Made by a program: the position numbers and the translations under genes | Part shown: one piece after another, positions 47,751-58,811 of the stretch | How positions within the stretch are numbered: position 1 is the stretch's first letter | How the letters are laid out: each line of letters opens with the position of its first letter | The notes under the pieces: model-generated | Seen by the model: only the letters and a program-made list of their open reading frames with translations | What the model was told of the DNA's origin: nothing | Databases searched by the model: none | Origin: Pontibacter vulgaris | Lineage (GTDB): Bacteria > Bacteroidota > Bacteroidia > Cytophagales > Hymenobacteraceae | Reading direction: 5' to 3' | Assembly (NCBI RefSeq): GCF_022758145.1 | Contig: NZ_JAJVDH010000003.1 | Location: 186,001-250,000, forward strand | Length of the DNA stretch: 64,000 nt

Positions 47751-47809
47751 AACCTATACCACTCCCACAGCACACCAAAAGCCGGACCTCGTTCCGGCTT
47801 TTTTCATTT
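47187..47809 (+). repeat. C-terminal sorting cassette, copy 2 (about 620 bp)
   Basis: Partner of 42341-42963, offset 4846 bp. Codes for the linker and type IX sorting domain and includes the terminator. Confidence 0.9.
47777..47803 (+). terminator. Terminator after surface protein 2
   Basis: AAAAGCCGGA and TTCCGGCTTTT form a 10-bp stem with a 5-nt loop, then six T. Confidence 0.88.
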
Positions 47810-47908
47810 ATACTTCCGCCCAGAATTAATGAAAGCCAATAACCTGATTTACTGCTTGCTTTTTATTAATTTTACCACTTAAATCGATACAAATTTTTTT
47901 TCACTTAA

Positions 47909-49240
47909 ATGAAAGTTTTAAAATTCGGCGGAACCTCTGTAGGATCGGCTGAGCGGATGAAGGCACTTGTGAACCTGATTCACAACGATGAGCCTAAAAT
48001 TGTAGTGCTGTCGGCTATGTCGGGCACAACAAACCAGTTGGTACAGATAACTGAAAAGCTGTACCAGAATCTTAACCAGGAAGCTAATGCGCTGATAGAT
48101 GCGCTACATACAAAGTATAAACAGGTTGTAGCGGAGCTCTACAGCACAGAAGATAAACAGAAACAGGCTCTTGAATTACTGCAACTTCATTTTGATTATA
48201 TCAGGGCTTTTACGCAGGACCTTTTTACCATACACGAAGAGCGCGCGATACTGGCACAAGGCGAGTTGCTATCAACTGCTTTATTTCAGCTATACCTGGA
48301 AGAGCAAGGTATAAACTCAGTACTGCTGCCGGCCCTCAACTTCATGAAGATAGATGAGAACGAGGAACCGGATGCCGATTACATTGCCAAAAACCTGAAA
48401 GCAGAACTGGCCAAGTATAGCGGAACAAACTTGTTTATTACACAAGGGTATATTTGTCGTAATGCTTTTGGTGAGATCGATAACCTGAAACGTGGTGGTT
48501 CTGATTACTCTGCATCATTGATAGGTGCTGCTGCTGATGTTTCCGAAATCCAGATCTGGACGGACATTGACGGCATGCACAATAACGATCCGCGCATTGT
48601 AAAAAACACTTACCCGATTGCAGAGCTATCTTTTGACGAAGCAGCTGAGCTGGCATACTTTGGTGCAAAAATTCTGCACCCGAGCAGCGTGTTGCCAGCC
48701 AAGCAAAAAAATATTCCGGTTCGCCTGCTCAATACCATGCAGCCCGAAGCTAAAGGCACAATTATTACGGCCGAAAGTGCGGGCGGAAGTATAAAAGCGA
48801 TAGCTGCCAAAGACGATATTACAGCCATCAAGATTAAATCAGGCCGCATGTTGCTGGCCTATGGTTTTTTGCGTAGTGTGTTCGAGGTTTTTGAAAGGTA
48901 TAAAACTCCTATCGACATGATCACTACGTCGGAGGTTGCTGTGTCGCTTACAATTGATAATGCTAAATTTCTGAATGAGATTGTAGCGGAACTGCAGCAG
49001 GTTGGCCAGGTAGAAGTTGATAAAGACCAGACCATTATCTGTATCGTAGGTGATTTCCTGGAAGAACGAAGCGGTACCGGCCTCAAAATATTTGAATCAC
49101 TGAAAGATATACCTTTGCGCATGATCTCTTACGGAGGTAGCAAAAACAACATCAGTGTACTGATTAACACAACAGATAAAGTAAAAGCACTTACAGCCCT
49201 TAACGATGGAATTTTTGAAAGGAGAAATATCAATGCTTAA
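47909..49240 (+). CDS. lysC: Aspartate kinase
   Basis: 443 residues. [17 protein letters not shown] is the aspartokinase N-terminal signature; [32 protein letters not shown] marks the catalytic centre; the C-terminal ~150 residues form tandem ACT domains (about 300-440), which bind the feedback effector. Phosphorylates aspartate, the entry to lysine, threonine and methionine synthesis. Monofunctional: no homoserine dehydrogenase domain is attached, and hom lies separately at 51458. Overlaps lysA by 8 bp. Confidence 0.95.
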   Translation: MKVLKFGGTSVGSAERMKALVNLIHNDEPKIVVLSAMSGTTNQLVQITEKLYQNLNQEANALIDALHTKYKQVVAELYSTEDKQKQALELLQLHFDYIRAFTQDLFTIHEERAILAQGELLSTALFQLYLEEQGINSVLLPALNFMKIDENEEPDADYIAKNLKAELAKYSGTNLFITQGYICRNAFGEIDNLKRGGSDYSASLIGAAADVSEIQIWTDIDGMHNNDPRIVKNTYPIAELSFDEAAELAYFGAKILHPSSVLPAKQKNIPVRLLNTMQPEAKGTIITAESAGGSIKAIAAKDDITAIKIKSGRMLLAYGFLRSVFEVFERYKTPIDMITTSEVAVSLTIDNAKFLNEIVAELQQVGQVEVDKDQTIICIVGDFLEERSGTGLKIFESLKDIPLRMISYGGSKNNISVLINTTDKVKALTALNDGIFERRNINA

Positions 49241-50378
49241 GGCTTCGGTTCAGGAGCTGCAACAGCATGCTACTCCCCTGTATGTATATAACCTGGATTT
49301 GCTTCGCCAGACTTTGCAAAAAGCAAAGCAGGAAGCAAACAAGTATAACTACCATGTGCATTATGCGCTAAAGGCAAATGCCAACGAGCCAATTCTTGCC
49401 GAAATGCTACAGGCTGGCTTAGGCGCCGATTGTGTAAGTGGTAACGAAGTTAAACGTGCTATCGAAAACGGTTTTAAACCGGAGAATGTAGTTTTTGCCG
49501 GTGTAGGAAAGTCGGACAGCGAAATTAACTACGCGCTCGATCAGGATATTTTCTGTTTCAACTGCGAATCGAGCCACGAACTGATCGTGCTGAACGAGCT
49601 GGCTGAGCAGAAGAACAAGAAAGCCCGCATTGCGCTTCGCATTAACCCGAACGTAAACGCCAATACACACAAGTACATTACAACCGGTCTGGAAGAAAAC
49701 AAATTCGGTATTAATGCCTGGGAATTGCAGGATGTTGTGGCTTTGCTTAAAACGTTACCAAACCTGGAGCTGATCGGGATCCACTTCCACATTGGCTCAC
49801 AGATAACAGATCTTTCGGTATTCAAAAATCTGTGTACCCGCGTAAATGAGTTTCAGGAGTGGTTTGTAGCGCAGAATATACAGCTGGAGCATATTAACGT
49901 TGGCGGTGGTCTGGGCGTGGATTATTATAATCCGGAACAACAACTGATCCCTGACTTTGAGGCATACTTTGGCTTGTTCAACCAGTTTCTGGAGCTGCGC
50001 CCGGGCCAGCAGGTACATTTTGAATTAGGCCGCTCGCTGGTGGCACAATGCGGAACGCTGGTTTCAAAAGTATTATACATCAAAAAAGGTATGACTACTA
50101 ATTTCGCCATACTTGATGCCGGCATGACAGAGCTGATCCGCCCTGCTTTATACCAATCGTATCATAAAATAGAGAACCTGACAAGCGAGGCAGCCGAAGA
50201 ACGTTACGATGTAGTGGGCCCGATCTGTGAATCGTCGGATTGTTTTGGGAAAGCGGTAATGCTACCAGAAACAAACCGTGGCGACCTGATTGCTATCCAT
50301 ACTGCCGGTGCTTATGGTGAAGTAATGGCGTCAGGCTATAACCTGCGCGAAAAAGCTACTGCCATTTACCTGAACTAA
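49233..50378 (+). CDS. lysA: Diaminopimelate decarboxylase
   Basis: 381 residues from ATG 49233, which has AAAGGAG 8 nt upstream, rare in this genome; an earlier start (49206) lies deep inside lysC. PLP lysine in HYALKANANEPIL; HFHIGSQITD, GGGLGVDY and CESSDCFG are family IV decarboxylase marks. Makes lysine from meso-diaminopimelate. Coupled to lysC, so the same transcript makes the first and last steps of the lysine branch. Confidence 0.95.
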   Translation: MLKASVQELQQHATPLYVYNLDLLRQTLQKAKQEANKYNYHVHYALKANANEPILAEMLQAGLGADCVSGNEVKRAIENGFKPENVVFAGVGKSDSEINYALDQDIFCFNCESSHELIVLNELAEQKNKKARIALRINPNVNANTHKYITTGLEENKFGINAWELQDVVALLKTLPNLELIGIHFHIGSQITDLSVFKNLCTRVNEFQEWFVAQNIQLEHINVGGGLGVDYYNPEQQLIPDFEAYFGLFNQFLELRPGQQVHFELGRSLVAQCGTLVSKVLYIKKGMTTNFAILDAGMTELIRPALYQSYHKIENLTSEAAEERYDVVGPICESSDCFGKAVMLPETNRGDLIAIHTAGAYGEVMASGYNLREKATAIYLN

Positions 50379-50397
50379 CATTCATTTTAGATATCCA

Positions 50398-50440
50398 AAC
50401 AAAAAGCCCGCCTCAAAACTGAGGCGGGCTTTTTGTTTTA
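50398..50440. terminator. Bidirectional terminator lysA / lipoprotein gene
   Basis: AAAAAGCCCGCCTCA and TGAGGCGGGCTTTTT pair perfectly around AAAC, with A- and T-runs on both sides; it serves both converging genes. Confidence 0.92.
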
Positions 50441-50453
50441 CAATTAGAGATTT

Positions 50454-51179
50454 TTACTCAATAACCACTGCATTTCTGCGCTGTGTGCCAGAGGTTTTCA
50501 AATCTCCGGACGAAAGTATAAAATCAGGCTCTGCGTGTGCAACAGTTTGCTCATTTTGCAATGAATTTGCCAGTTCAAGGGCATTGCCTGCAGAGTTCTT
50601 ATCAACACGAACCAGGTAAGTAAGCTCATCCAGAGGCATTACAATAGCAGCATTTGAGGCAGCAAGTAGACTTCTTAATTGCTTCAGATCATCTGATTGC
50701 TTTAATGTTACAAGCAGTTCGTTGCTGATACCCAACATTTGTGCGCCATCCTGAAAAAACGGGGCGGCATACCGGATACCCTGGCTTTGTTGCAGCACTT
50801 TTATAGCCTGCTCTACCTGTCTGCAGCTCAGGCCACTTTCAAGTTCTACAGTAAATAATTTAGCAGAAGATGTAGCAGTTGCATTGCCCAGGCCTTTTAC
50901 AAAACCAAAATTAGCCAGCAGATCTTGCTGATCTGCGAATGAAAGGTTTTCGTCGAACGCCACGATAATTTGCCGGGTGTTAACCGCACCCAGGTATTTC
51001 GCTTTACCACCATAGTTATAAGTATAGTTGGTGCAGGCAGTATTACTACCATCCTGTAGTTGGTTCAGCAGTTTAGGATCGAAGCGTACGTTGCGAATTG
51101 GAGAGGCAGAATCGTGGTCGCATGCCGTTAAAATGCATAAGGCGAAGATACTGCCGAGCAGGGGTAAAAGAATCTTCAT
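50454..51179 (-). CDS. Lipoprotein resembling tandem subtilase prodomains without a protease
   Basis: 241 residues. Signal MKILLPLLGSIFALCILTAC (lipid cysteine 20). The C-terminal part (NELLVTLKQSDDLKQLRSLL ... LTYLVRVDKNSAGNALELANSL ... VAHAEPDFILSS) has the layout of fervidolysin-type subtilase propeptides. The middle part (RQIIVAFDENLSFADQQDLLANF ... RYAAPFF) has the same layout, so it looks like two units. No Asp-His-Ser domain follows. Such stand-alone prodomains can inhibit or chaperone proteases. The relation is by pattern only; function unproven. Confidence 0.6.
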   Translation of the reverse strand: MKILLPLLGSIFALCILTACDHDSASPIRNVRFDPKLLNQLQDGSNTACTNYTYNYGGKAKYLGAVNTRQIIVAFDENLSFADQQDLLANFGFVKGLGNATATSSAKLFTVELESGLSCRQVEQAIKVLQQSQGIRYAAPFFQDGAQMLGISNELLVTLKQSDDLKQLRSLLAASNAAIVMPLDELTYLVRVDKNSAGNALELANSLQNEQTVAHAEPDFILSSGDLKTSGTQRRNAVVIE

Positions 51180-51457
51180 AGTCGTACAATTTTATAGCTT
51201 CTCAGATATTACTTGTACGTTATACACTGAATAACAGCTACATAAACTCCTATCTATTATAGCTATAAAAGCATAATAAGCTATTACACCTAGATTACCT
51301 CCAATTCAACTATAAATTGGGGCTGTTCACTAAAAACTATAAAATCCGAAGTATGCGTTTTGTGTTTCTGCTAATTGTACTGATATGTTTATCCCTTTAA
51401 AACTTTAAGTTTCTACGATCCTGAATCTGCTGCCTGCCACGAACACCACAACCTGGT

Positions 51458-52708
51458 TTAACCAGCTATTTCAACCTCTGAATTTATACTTGCTGCCACG
51501 ATGGCTAATTCCTCAAAATCATACAGCTCCGGTACGTGTGCAATAAAAGCTCCTGCCTTTTCCAATTCGGTTCGGAATAGAAGCAAATCGCTGGTATTTA
51601 TACTTCCTGAATACGCATTTTCTATTCCGGGCAGCGGCTTAACCTGTAACCAGGGCAGCTTCGGAATAGCTCCATTTTTGGAACGCACATAAACCTGAAT
51701 GGTGTAAGCATCTGAAGCTGCTGGTTTCTGACCATTCAGTTTTGTATAGTTATACTTGTATCCGGCTAATGCGGCAGCCACATCGGCCCAGACTGCTGAG
51801 CCCGTTGGATGGCTGCCAGCACCACGACCTTTCAGAAATTGGTTACCTGCAAACCTAGCTTCTACCTGAACGCCGTTAAATTCCGCATCCACAAAGTATA
51901 ACTCATTGCTTACCGGCACAAAGGTTGGCAACACTTGTAATTCCAATCTATCGGTTTCGGTTCGCCTGGCGCTTGCCACCAGTTTCAAATTTGCCCCCAG
52001 TGCCTTTGCCAGCGCTACGTCTTCTTCTTTAATATGCTGTATACCAGAACACAGAACTTCCTCCGGATAAACTACAGTACCAAAAGCATGTGCTGCAATA
52101 ATGCAAAGCTTGTTCAGGGCATCAATACCTTTCACATCCAATGCCGGGTCAGCTTCTGCAAACCCAAGATCCTGCGCCTGCTTCAGGGCTTCAGCATAAT
52201 TTATACCTTCTGAATGCAGCTTACTTAGTATATAATTAGATGACCCGTTCAGTATACCACTGACCTCATGTACTTGCTCGGTACCATAGTATGCCTCCAG
52301 CGTACGAAGTATAGGAATGCTGCCACATACCGATGCCTCGTAAAGCAATACCCCGTTATACTTTTGCTGCAGCTCCACCAACTCAGGCAGGTTCTCAGCT
52401 ATCATCTTTTTATTGGCCGATACTACAGTTTTGCCAGCCTGCAGCGCTTGCCTGACTATAAGCAAAGCCTCTACAGGATCGCTGATCAGTTCTGCCAGTA
52501 AATCTATACTTTCATCCCGGAGCAAATCCTGTGGGTTATAAGTAAAAGCGGATGAAGGCAGGGTGCGAGGCTTTTCTTTATCTTTTACACAAATACCTCC
52601 TACCTCCAGCCCAAAATCCGGGTTAGCTTGTAGCACATCATAAAGCCCCTGCCCAACACAGCCGAAGCCAAAAATACCGATGCGTTTAATCCTGTTCCTG
52701 CGTTTCAT
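51458..52708 (-). CDS. hom: Homoserine dehydrogenase
   Basis: 416 residues from ATG 52708 (MKRRNRIKRIGIFGFGCVGQGL), where the Rossmann GxGxxG begins as in the family; a longer reading from 52843 only adds non-homologous residues inside metX. VVSANKKMI and GILNGSSNYILS mark the catalytic domain. Reduces aspartate semialdehyde to homoserine. It overlaps the metX 3' end by 23 bp and closes the metY-metX-hom operon. Confidence 0.93.
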   Translation of the reverse strand: MKRRNRIKRIGIFGFGCVGQGLYDVLQANPDFGLEVGGICVKDKEKPRTLPSSAFTYNPQDLLRDESIDLLAELISDPVEALLIVRQALQAGKTVVSANKKMIAENLPELVELQQKYNGVLLYEASVCGSIPILRTLEAYYGTEQVHEVSGILNGSSNYILSKLHSEGINYAEALKQAQDLGFAEADPALDVKGIDALNKLCIIAAHAFGTVVYPEEVLCSGIQHIKEEDVALAKALGANLKLVASARRTETDRLELQVLPTFVPVSNELYFVDAEFNGVQVEARFAGNQFLKGRGAGSHPTGSAVWADVAAALAGYKYNYTKLNGQKPAASDAYTIQVYVRSKNGAIPKLPWLQVKPLPGIENAYSGSINTSDLLLFRTELEKAGAFIAHVPELYDFEELAIVAASINSEVEIAG

Positions 52709-53747
52709 AGTATAGCTTGCTTCGAAGTTCCTGTTTATAAAATGATGAGATGGCTTTTTCCAGTTGTTCGGTTTCAACCAGAAAACCATCGTGCCCATAA
52801 TCTGAGCGGATAATGGCAAAAAGAGAACCCGGCACCTGTTCATGCAGAAATTTCTGTTCTTCCACCGGGAAAAGAAGATCAGTATCTACACCAACAAATA
52901 GGGTTTTGGCTTTCAGATGTGATAGTGCTTTCTCTACACCGCCTCTGCCACGCCCCACGTGATGCGAGTCCATTGCTTTGGTTAGCAGCCAGTAAGTATA
53001 GGCATTGAAGCGTTTTGCTAATTTCTCTCCCTGGTAAATCTGGTAAGAGGCCGCTCTGTAATTATCGGTTATACTATTGCCTGGCTCCTGCTGCGAGTTG
53101 TTATAGCTGTTGTAATGCCGATATGAAAGCATGGCAATGGCGCGGGCAGTTTTAAGTCCGACCAGGCCAGCTATTTCACTTTCGGTTGCCCAACTGGCGT
53201 CTTGCCTGATAGCCATGCGCTGGCTTTCGTTAAAAGCAATCCCCCAAGGCGAATGGCGCGCATTAGACGCAACATGCACTAATCTTTCAAACACATCGGG
53301 CTTCTGTAATGCCCATTCCAATGCCTGCTGCCCACCCAAAGATCCGCCGATCAAAGTATGTACCTTATCCAGTTCAAACTCTTGCCTTAGCAGATCAAAA
53401 GCGGCTACAATATCCCGGTTGGTAAGATGCGGGAAAGTATGAAAGTATGGCTTCAGCGTATCCGGGTTTACTGACAGAGGACCGGTAGAACCATAACACC
53501 CACCCAGTGTATTGGCGCAAACTATAAACCATTCATCAGGGTCGTATACTTTACCTTCACCAAACAATCCGCCCCACCAATCTGTAAAGTCAGAATTGCC
53601 GGTTAAGGCATGGCACACCCACACCACATTGTCGCGTTGCGGGTTCAGGTGGCCATAGGTAGTATAGGCAAGTTGGAAGCCGGGCAGCGTTGCACCCGAC
53701 TCCAGCTCAAACGCCTTTTGGTAATGGAAAGTGTTATGTACTGGCAT
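52686..53747 (-). CDS. metX: Homoserine O-acetyltransferase
   Basis: 353 residues, alpha/beta hydrolase fold. Nucleophile serine in LIGGSLGGQQALEWA, oxyanion region LTGNSDFTDWWGGLFGEG, Asp in FVGVDTDLLFP, His in SDYGHDGFLVE. Transfers acetyl from acetyl-CoA to homoserine, committing it to methionine. Eight bp after metY, overlapping hom. The GGSLGG and length fit MetX rather than succinyl-specific MetA. Confidence 0.94.
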   Translation of the reverse strand: MPVHNTFHYQKAFELESGATLPGFQLAYTTYGHLNPQRDNVVWVCHALTGNSDFTDWWGGLFGEGKVYDPDEWFIVCANTLGGCYGSTGPLSVNPDTLKPYFHTFPHLTNRDIVAAFDLLRQEFELDKVHTLIGGSLGGQQALEWALQKPDVFERLVHVASNARHSPWGIAFNESQRMAIRQDASWATESEIAGLVGLKTARAIAMLSYRHYNSYNNSQQEPGNSITDNYRAASYQIYQGEKLAKRFNAYTYWLLTKAMDSHHVGRGRGGVEKALSHLKAKTLFVGVDTDLLFPVEEQKFLHEQVPGSLFAIIRSDYGHDGFLVETEQLEKAISSFYKQELRSKLYYETQEQD

Positions 53748-53755
53748 GGTTAGGT

Positions 53756-55189
<1,434 letters not shown>

Positions 55190-55251
55190 AAACCGGCAAG
55201 TATAAAATGCAGGAGATTTTAGCTGTTTAGCACATACAGCAACAGCAGCCC

Positions 55252-55557
55252 ATGGCAGACATGGACGTGCTAACGGAACCGAAAGAAAAAGTGCCCGCTG
55301 ATAGCGACAGGTTTACTGACGGCGAAAAAATAAAATACGGTTGTTGTGTTGGCTTAATTCCCTTTTTCATCTTGTTATCAATTTATATGCATCCGGGTGT
55401 TTCTCCGGATTCAGGAATTAGCACCTTAACCACGGTGGTTAGGTTGCTAGCGTTTCATAGAGCCTGTCTCTCCGCGCTTCTTTATAAATCAATAACCACA
55501 GGGATCATTGACTTGATGATGCAATATTACAGGGCCCAGAAGTATAATCCAAAATAA
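55252..55557 (+). CDS. Small hypothetical protein with one or two membrane helices
   Basis: 101 residues. A charged N-terminus (about 1-28) and a likely helix YGCCVGLIPFFILLSIYMH (about 29-48), perhaps a second around 60-85. No family recognised. It diverges from metY. An AAGTATAA word sits near its end. Moderate to low confidence that it is translated. Confidence 0.4.
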   Translation: MADMDVLTEPKEKVPADSDRFTDGEKIKYGCCVGLIPFFILLSIYMHPGVSPDSGISTLTTVVRLLAFHRACLSALLYKSITTGIIDLMMQYYRAQKYNPK

Positions 55558-55611
55558 TTTTTGAAAATATTTTTAACCTGGCACAATCAACTTCAAAACA
55601 GATTGATTAAC

Positions 55612-55629
55612 TTATACTTACAAGTATAA
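55612..55629. repeat. Inverted pair of the signature word
   Basis: TTATACTT (55612-55619), AC, AAGTATAA (55622-55629), in the gap between two plus-strand genes; further copies follow near 55672 and 55743. No T-run of terminator length. Confidence 0.65.
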
Positions 55630-55753
55630 ATATACACCCACTATTTACACCTTGTTTATCAAAACCGGAAAAGTATAATTATTAAAACTAAACAACTTTA
55701 CCGGCCAGCTGTTGCAGCAGTAACAGCTATAGCTGAAAGCCTAAGTATAAACT

Positions 55754-57238
55754 ATGAAATTACTCCTGACAGGAGCCAACGGCTACATTGGAAAACGCCT
55801 GCTTCCGCTGCTGGTAGAGCAGCAGCATGAGGTAGTTTGCGTGGTGCGCGACCCCCGCCGGTTTGATGTGCCTGAAACCCTGAAAGAGAAAGTGCAGGTA
55901 ATACAAGGCGACCTGCTTCGACCTGAAACCTTACTGGCACTGCCAACTGATATTGAAGCCGCTTATTACCTGGTGCATTCCATGGGCGGAAGCGGCAACA
56001 GTTTTGATAAAGCGGAAGAAGACTCGGCAACTAATTTTGTAAACTACCTCAATACCACCATCGCCCGGCAGATCATTTACCTGAGCGGTATTTCCAACGA
56101 TAAAAACCTGTCGAAACACCTGACCTCCAGGCGGCATGTAGAAGATGTGCTTGATAATGCCAGCGCCCATTTAACAGTTTTGCGGGCAGCAATTATTATT
56201 GGCTCAGGCAGTGCCTCTTTCGAAATCATCCGTGATCTGGTTGAAAAGCTACCTGTAATGGTAACACCAAAATGGCTGAACTCTAAGTGCCAGCCCATTG
56301 CCATACGCGATGTACTAACGTACCTGACAGCGGTTTTAGGCCGGGAAGATTGCTTTGAAAAACGTTTTGAAATTGGCGGGCCAGACATACTTACCTACAA
56401 GCAAATGCTGCTGAAACTGGCCGAAGTACGCCATCTGAAACGTTTTATTTTTACACTGCCGGTACTTACGCCACGGTTATCTTCTTACTGGTTATACTTT
56501 GTCACCAGTACGAGTTATACCATAGCACGCAGCCTGGTAGATAGTTTGCGAAACGATGCCGTGGTTAAGGATTCTTCCATCCAACAGATCATACCACACA
56601 ACTGCCTGAATTATGAAGAAGCCGTTAAACTTGCTTTCTCAAAAATAGAACAGAACGCTGTGGTTTCCAGCTGGAAAGATGCGTTGGTAAGCGGCACGAT
56701 GGCCCTGAATTACATGGACTTTGTACAGATTCCGGAACATGGGGTGTTGACCGATAAACAACGGCTGAAATTTGACAGAGACCCCGATGAAGTGATGGCT
56801 AATATCTGGAGCATTGGTGGCAACCGTGGCTGGTACAAAACTGATTTTTTATGGAGTATACGGGGTTTACTGGATAAAATGGTAGGTGGCGTTGGCTTAA
56901 GGCGTGGCCGCCGCAGCCCCGACCATGTTTTTGCCGGCGATACGATAGATTTCTGGCGCGTGCTGCTTGCTGATAAAAAGAGCAGGCGCATGCTCCTGTA
57001 TGCTGAAATGAAATTGCCCGGTGAGGCTTGGTTACAGTTTAAAATCTGCGAAGAACCCGACGGAAATTACCTGGAACAACTGGCCGCTTTCAGGCCCGAT
57101 GGCTTATTAGGCAGATTATACTGGTACATGTTGCTACCTTTCCACTTTATAATTTTCGGAGGTATGGCCCGCAACATTATCGGATATAAGCCACCGCAAA
57201 AACAGTTAAATATTAGAAACAGCAAATATTCTACTTAA
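55754..57238 (+). CDS. SDR family NAD(P)H-binding protein with DUF2867 domain
   Basis: 494 residues. N-terminal Rossmann fold MKLLLTGANGYIGKRLLPLL (GxxGxxG), YYLVHSMGGSGNSF and YLSGISNDKNLSKHLTSRRH, an atypical SDR. From about 330 a DUF2867 domain (SIGGNRGWYKTDFLWSIRGLLDKMVGG ... DFWRVL). The pair is a known architecture, with unknown substrate. An AAGTATAAA word ends four bases before its ATG. Confidence 0.88.
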   Translation: MKLLLTGANGYIGKRLLPLLVEQQHEVVCVVRDPRRFDVPETLKEKVQVIQGDLLRPETLLALPTDIEAAYYLVHSMGGSGNSFDKAEEDSATNFVNYLNTTIARQIIYLSGISNDKNLSKHLTSRRHVEDVLDNASAHLTVLRAAIIIGSGSASFEIIRDLVEKLPVMVTPKWLNSKCQPIAIRDVLTYLTAVLGREDCFEKRFEIGGPDILTYKQMLLKLAEVRHLKRFIFTLPVLTPRLSSYWLYFVTSTSYTIARSLVDSLRNDAVVKDSSIQQIIPHNCLNYEEAVKLAFSKIEQNAVVSSWKDALVSGTMALNYMDFVQIPEHGVLTDKQRLKFDRDPDEVMANIWSIGGNRGWYKTDFLWSIRGLLDKMVGGVGLRRGRRSPDHVFAGDTIDFWRVLLADKKSRRMLLYAEMKLPGEAWLQFKICEEPDGNYLEQLAAFRPDGLLGRLYWYMLLPFHFIIFGGMARNIIGYKPPQKQLNIRNSKYST

Positions 57239-57384
57239 TGTACAAAGTATAAGTATTATAGTCTAAAACTAAAAATTATGAGGGAAAGTATACTGCAACA
57301 TTGTCCTGAAACTATATATGGAATCAGGGCATTACTACAATTTTAACTTAACAACGATTTATTTTCCACACTCTAAAATATAAT

Positions 57385-57392
57385 TAACTTTG
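57385..57392 (+). promoter_or_regulatory. -7 element TAACTTTG of purC
   Basis: Exact TAnnTTTG match with T-rich -33 region near 57362; 24 bp before ATG 57417. It overlaps the alternative TTG start at 57390, which rules that start out. Confidence 0.65.
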
Positions 57393-57416
57393 CCCGTCTA
57401 TAACCCGACAGACTAC

Positions 57417-58373
57417 ATGGAGGCCATAAAAGAAACTAATTTTTCCTTCGCCGGCCAAACCGGTTTTTATAGAGGCAAAGTACGTGATGTTTATTATTTT
57501 CAGGATAAGATAGCCCTTGTTGCTACCGACCGTATCTCTGCCTTCGATGTGGTGCTTCCGCGCGCCATTCCTTACAAAGGCCAGGTACTAAACCAGATTG
57601 CCAGCCTCAACCTTAAAGCCACTTCCGACATTGTTCCGAACTGGGTAATCTCAACCCCGGACCCAAATGTAACCATTGGTTTCAGTTGTGAGCCTTTTAA
57701 GGTAGAAATGGTAATACGGGGTTACCTGGCAGGCCATGCCTGGCGCGAATACAAGGCCGGCAAACGCATGGTTTGTGGCGTAGCATTACCAGAAGGATTA
57801 CGTGAAAACGATAAACTTCCGGAGCCCATCATCACGCCTACTACCAAAGCCGATCAAGGCCATGATGAAGACATTTCAAGAGAAGAAATTTTAGCAAAAG
57901 GCATTGTATCTAAAGAAGATTATATTAAATTAGAGCATTATACACGCGCTCTTTTTGCCCGTGGAACCGAGCTGGCGCAGCAACGTGGCCTGATTCTGGT
58001 AGATACAAAGTATGAGTTTGGAAAGTATAACGGCCAGGTTTACCTGATCGATGAAATACATACACCAGATTCGTCGCGTTATTTTTATAGCGAAGGTTAT
58101 GCAGAACGCCAGGCAAATGGCGAACCGCAGAAACAGTTATCGAAAGAATTTGTGCGGCAGTGGCTGATTGAGAACGGTTTTCAGGGGAAGGACGGCCAAC
58201 AGGTGCCAGACATGACAGACGATGTAGTAACTTCTATTTCGGAGCGCTATATCGAGTTATTTGAGGTATTTACCGGCCATACTTTTATAAAAGAAAACTA
58301 TAACCAAGTGCTTGATCGCATTGAAAAGCAGATAGCACAAAACATTTTTAACGCCAAAGATTACGATATTTAA
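57417..58373 (+). CDS. purC: Phosphoribosylaminoimidazole-succinocarboxamide synthase
   Basis: 318 residues from ATG 57417. [31 protein letters not shown] is the SAICAR synthetase N-terminal signature; [14 protein letters not shown]-like and [11 protein letters not shown] ... [13 protein letters not shown] carry the ATP and metal-binding residues. The ~318-residue length is the longer SAICAR type seen in Bacteroidota. Joins aspartate to CAIR in purine synthesis. Confidence 0.95.
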   Translation: MEAIKETNFSFAGQTGFYRGKVRDVYYFQDKIALVATDRISAFDVVLPRAIPYKGQVLNQIASLNLKATSDIVPNWVISTPDPNVTIGFSCEPFKVEMVIRGYLAGHAWREYKAGKRMVCGVALPEGLRENDKLPEPIITPTTKADQGHDEDISREEILAKGIVSKEDYIKLEHYTRALFARGTELAQQRGLILVDTKYEFGKYNGQVYLIDEIHTPDSSRYFYSEGYAERQANGEPQKQLSKEFVRQWLIENGFQGKDGQQVPDMTDDVVTSISERYIELFEVFTGHTFIKENYNQVLDRIEKQIAQNIFNAKDYDI

Positions 58374-58419
58374 AGTAGATTTTGGTACATTCGCGTTTAA
58401 ATCCTTTACTGGTAGATCT

Positions 58420-58797
58420 ATGAAGTACACGATTGATAAGAAAGAAAACTACACAATTATCACGATAGACGAGAAGAAGTTGGACACTTCAATTGCGCCG
58501 GACCTTAAGTCAGAATTCGTGAAATTGAATGCCGAAGGGATCACCAACCTGATTCTTGACCTGAATAATGTAAAATATACTGATTCTTCCGGGCTTAGCT
58601 CTATTCTGATCGCTAACAGACTTTGCAACTCTTCTAACGGTTTGCTTATACTTACAAGCCTGCAGGACCATGTGATGAAACTGATCACGATCTCTAAACT
58701 GGAGTCTGTGCTCAACATCCTGCCTTCAGTAGAAGAAGCTATTGACCGTGTTTTTTTACACGAGATTGAGCAGGATCTGACTAACAAGGAAGACTAA
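58420..58797 (+). CDS. STAS domain anti-sigma factor antagonist-like protein
   Basis: 125 residues. NVKYTDSSGLSSILIANRL carries the phosphorylatable serine segment DSSGL of SpoIIAA-type proteins. The single STAS domain fills about 1-110. Partner kinase or phosphatase is not in the window. Possible roles: partner switching or a polarity/transport partner. It lies 46 bp after purC and 14 bp before rnz, so it may be cotranscribed. Confidence 0.88.
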   Translation: MKYTIDKKENYTIITIDEKKLDTSIAPDLKSEFVKLNAEGITNLILDLNNVKYTDSSGLSSILIANRLCNSSNGLLILTSLQDHVMKLITISKLESVLNILPSVEEAIDRVFLHEIEQDLTNKED

Positions 58798-58811
58798 AAT
58801 TACTGCCTAAG

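Noticed and set aside
57390-57416. TTG at 57390 as purC start
   Set aside because: It overlaps a good TAACTTTG promoter element; the ATG at 57417 gives the family N-terminus.
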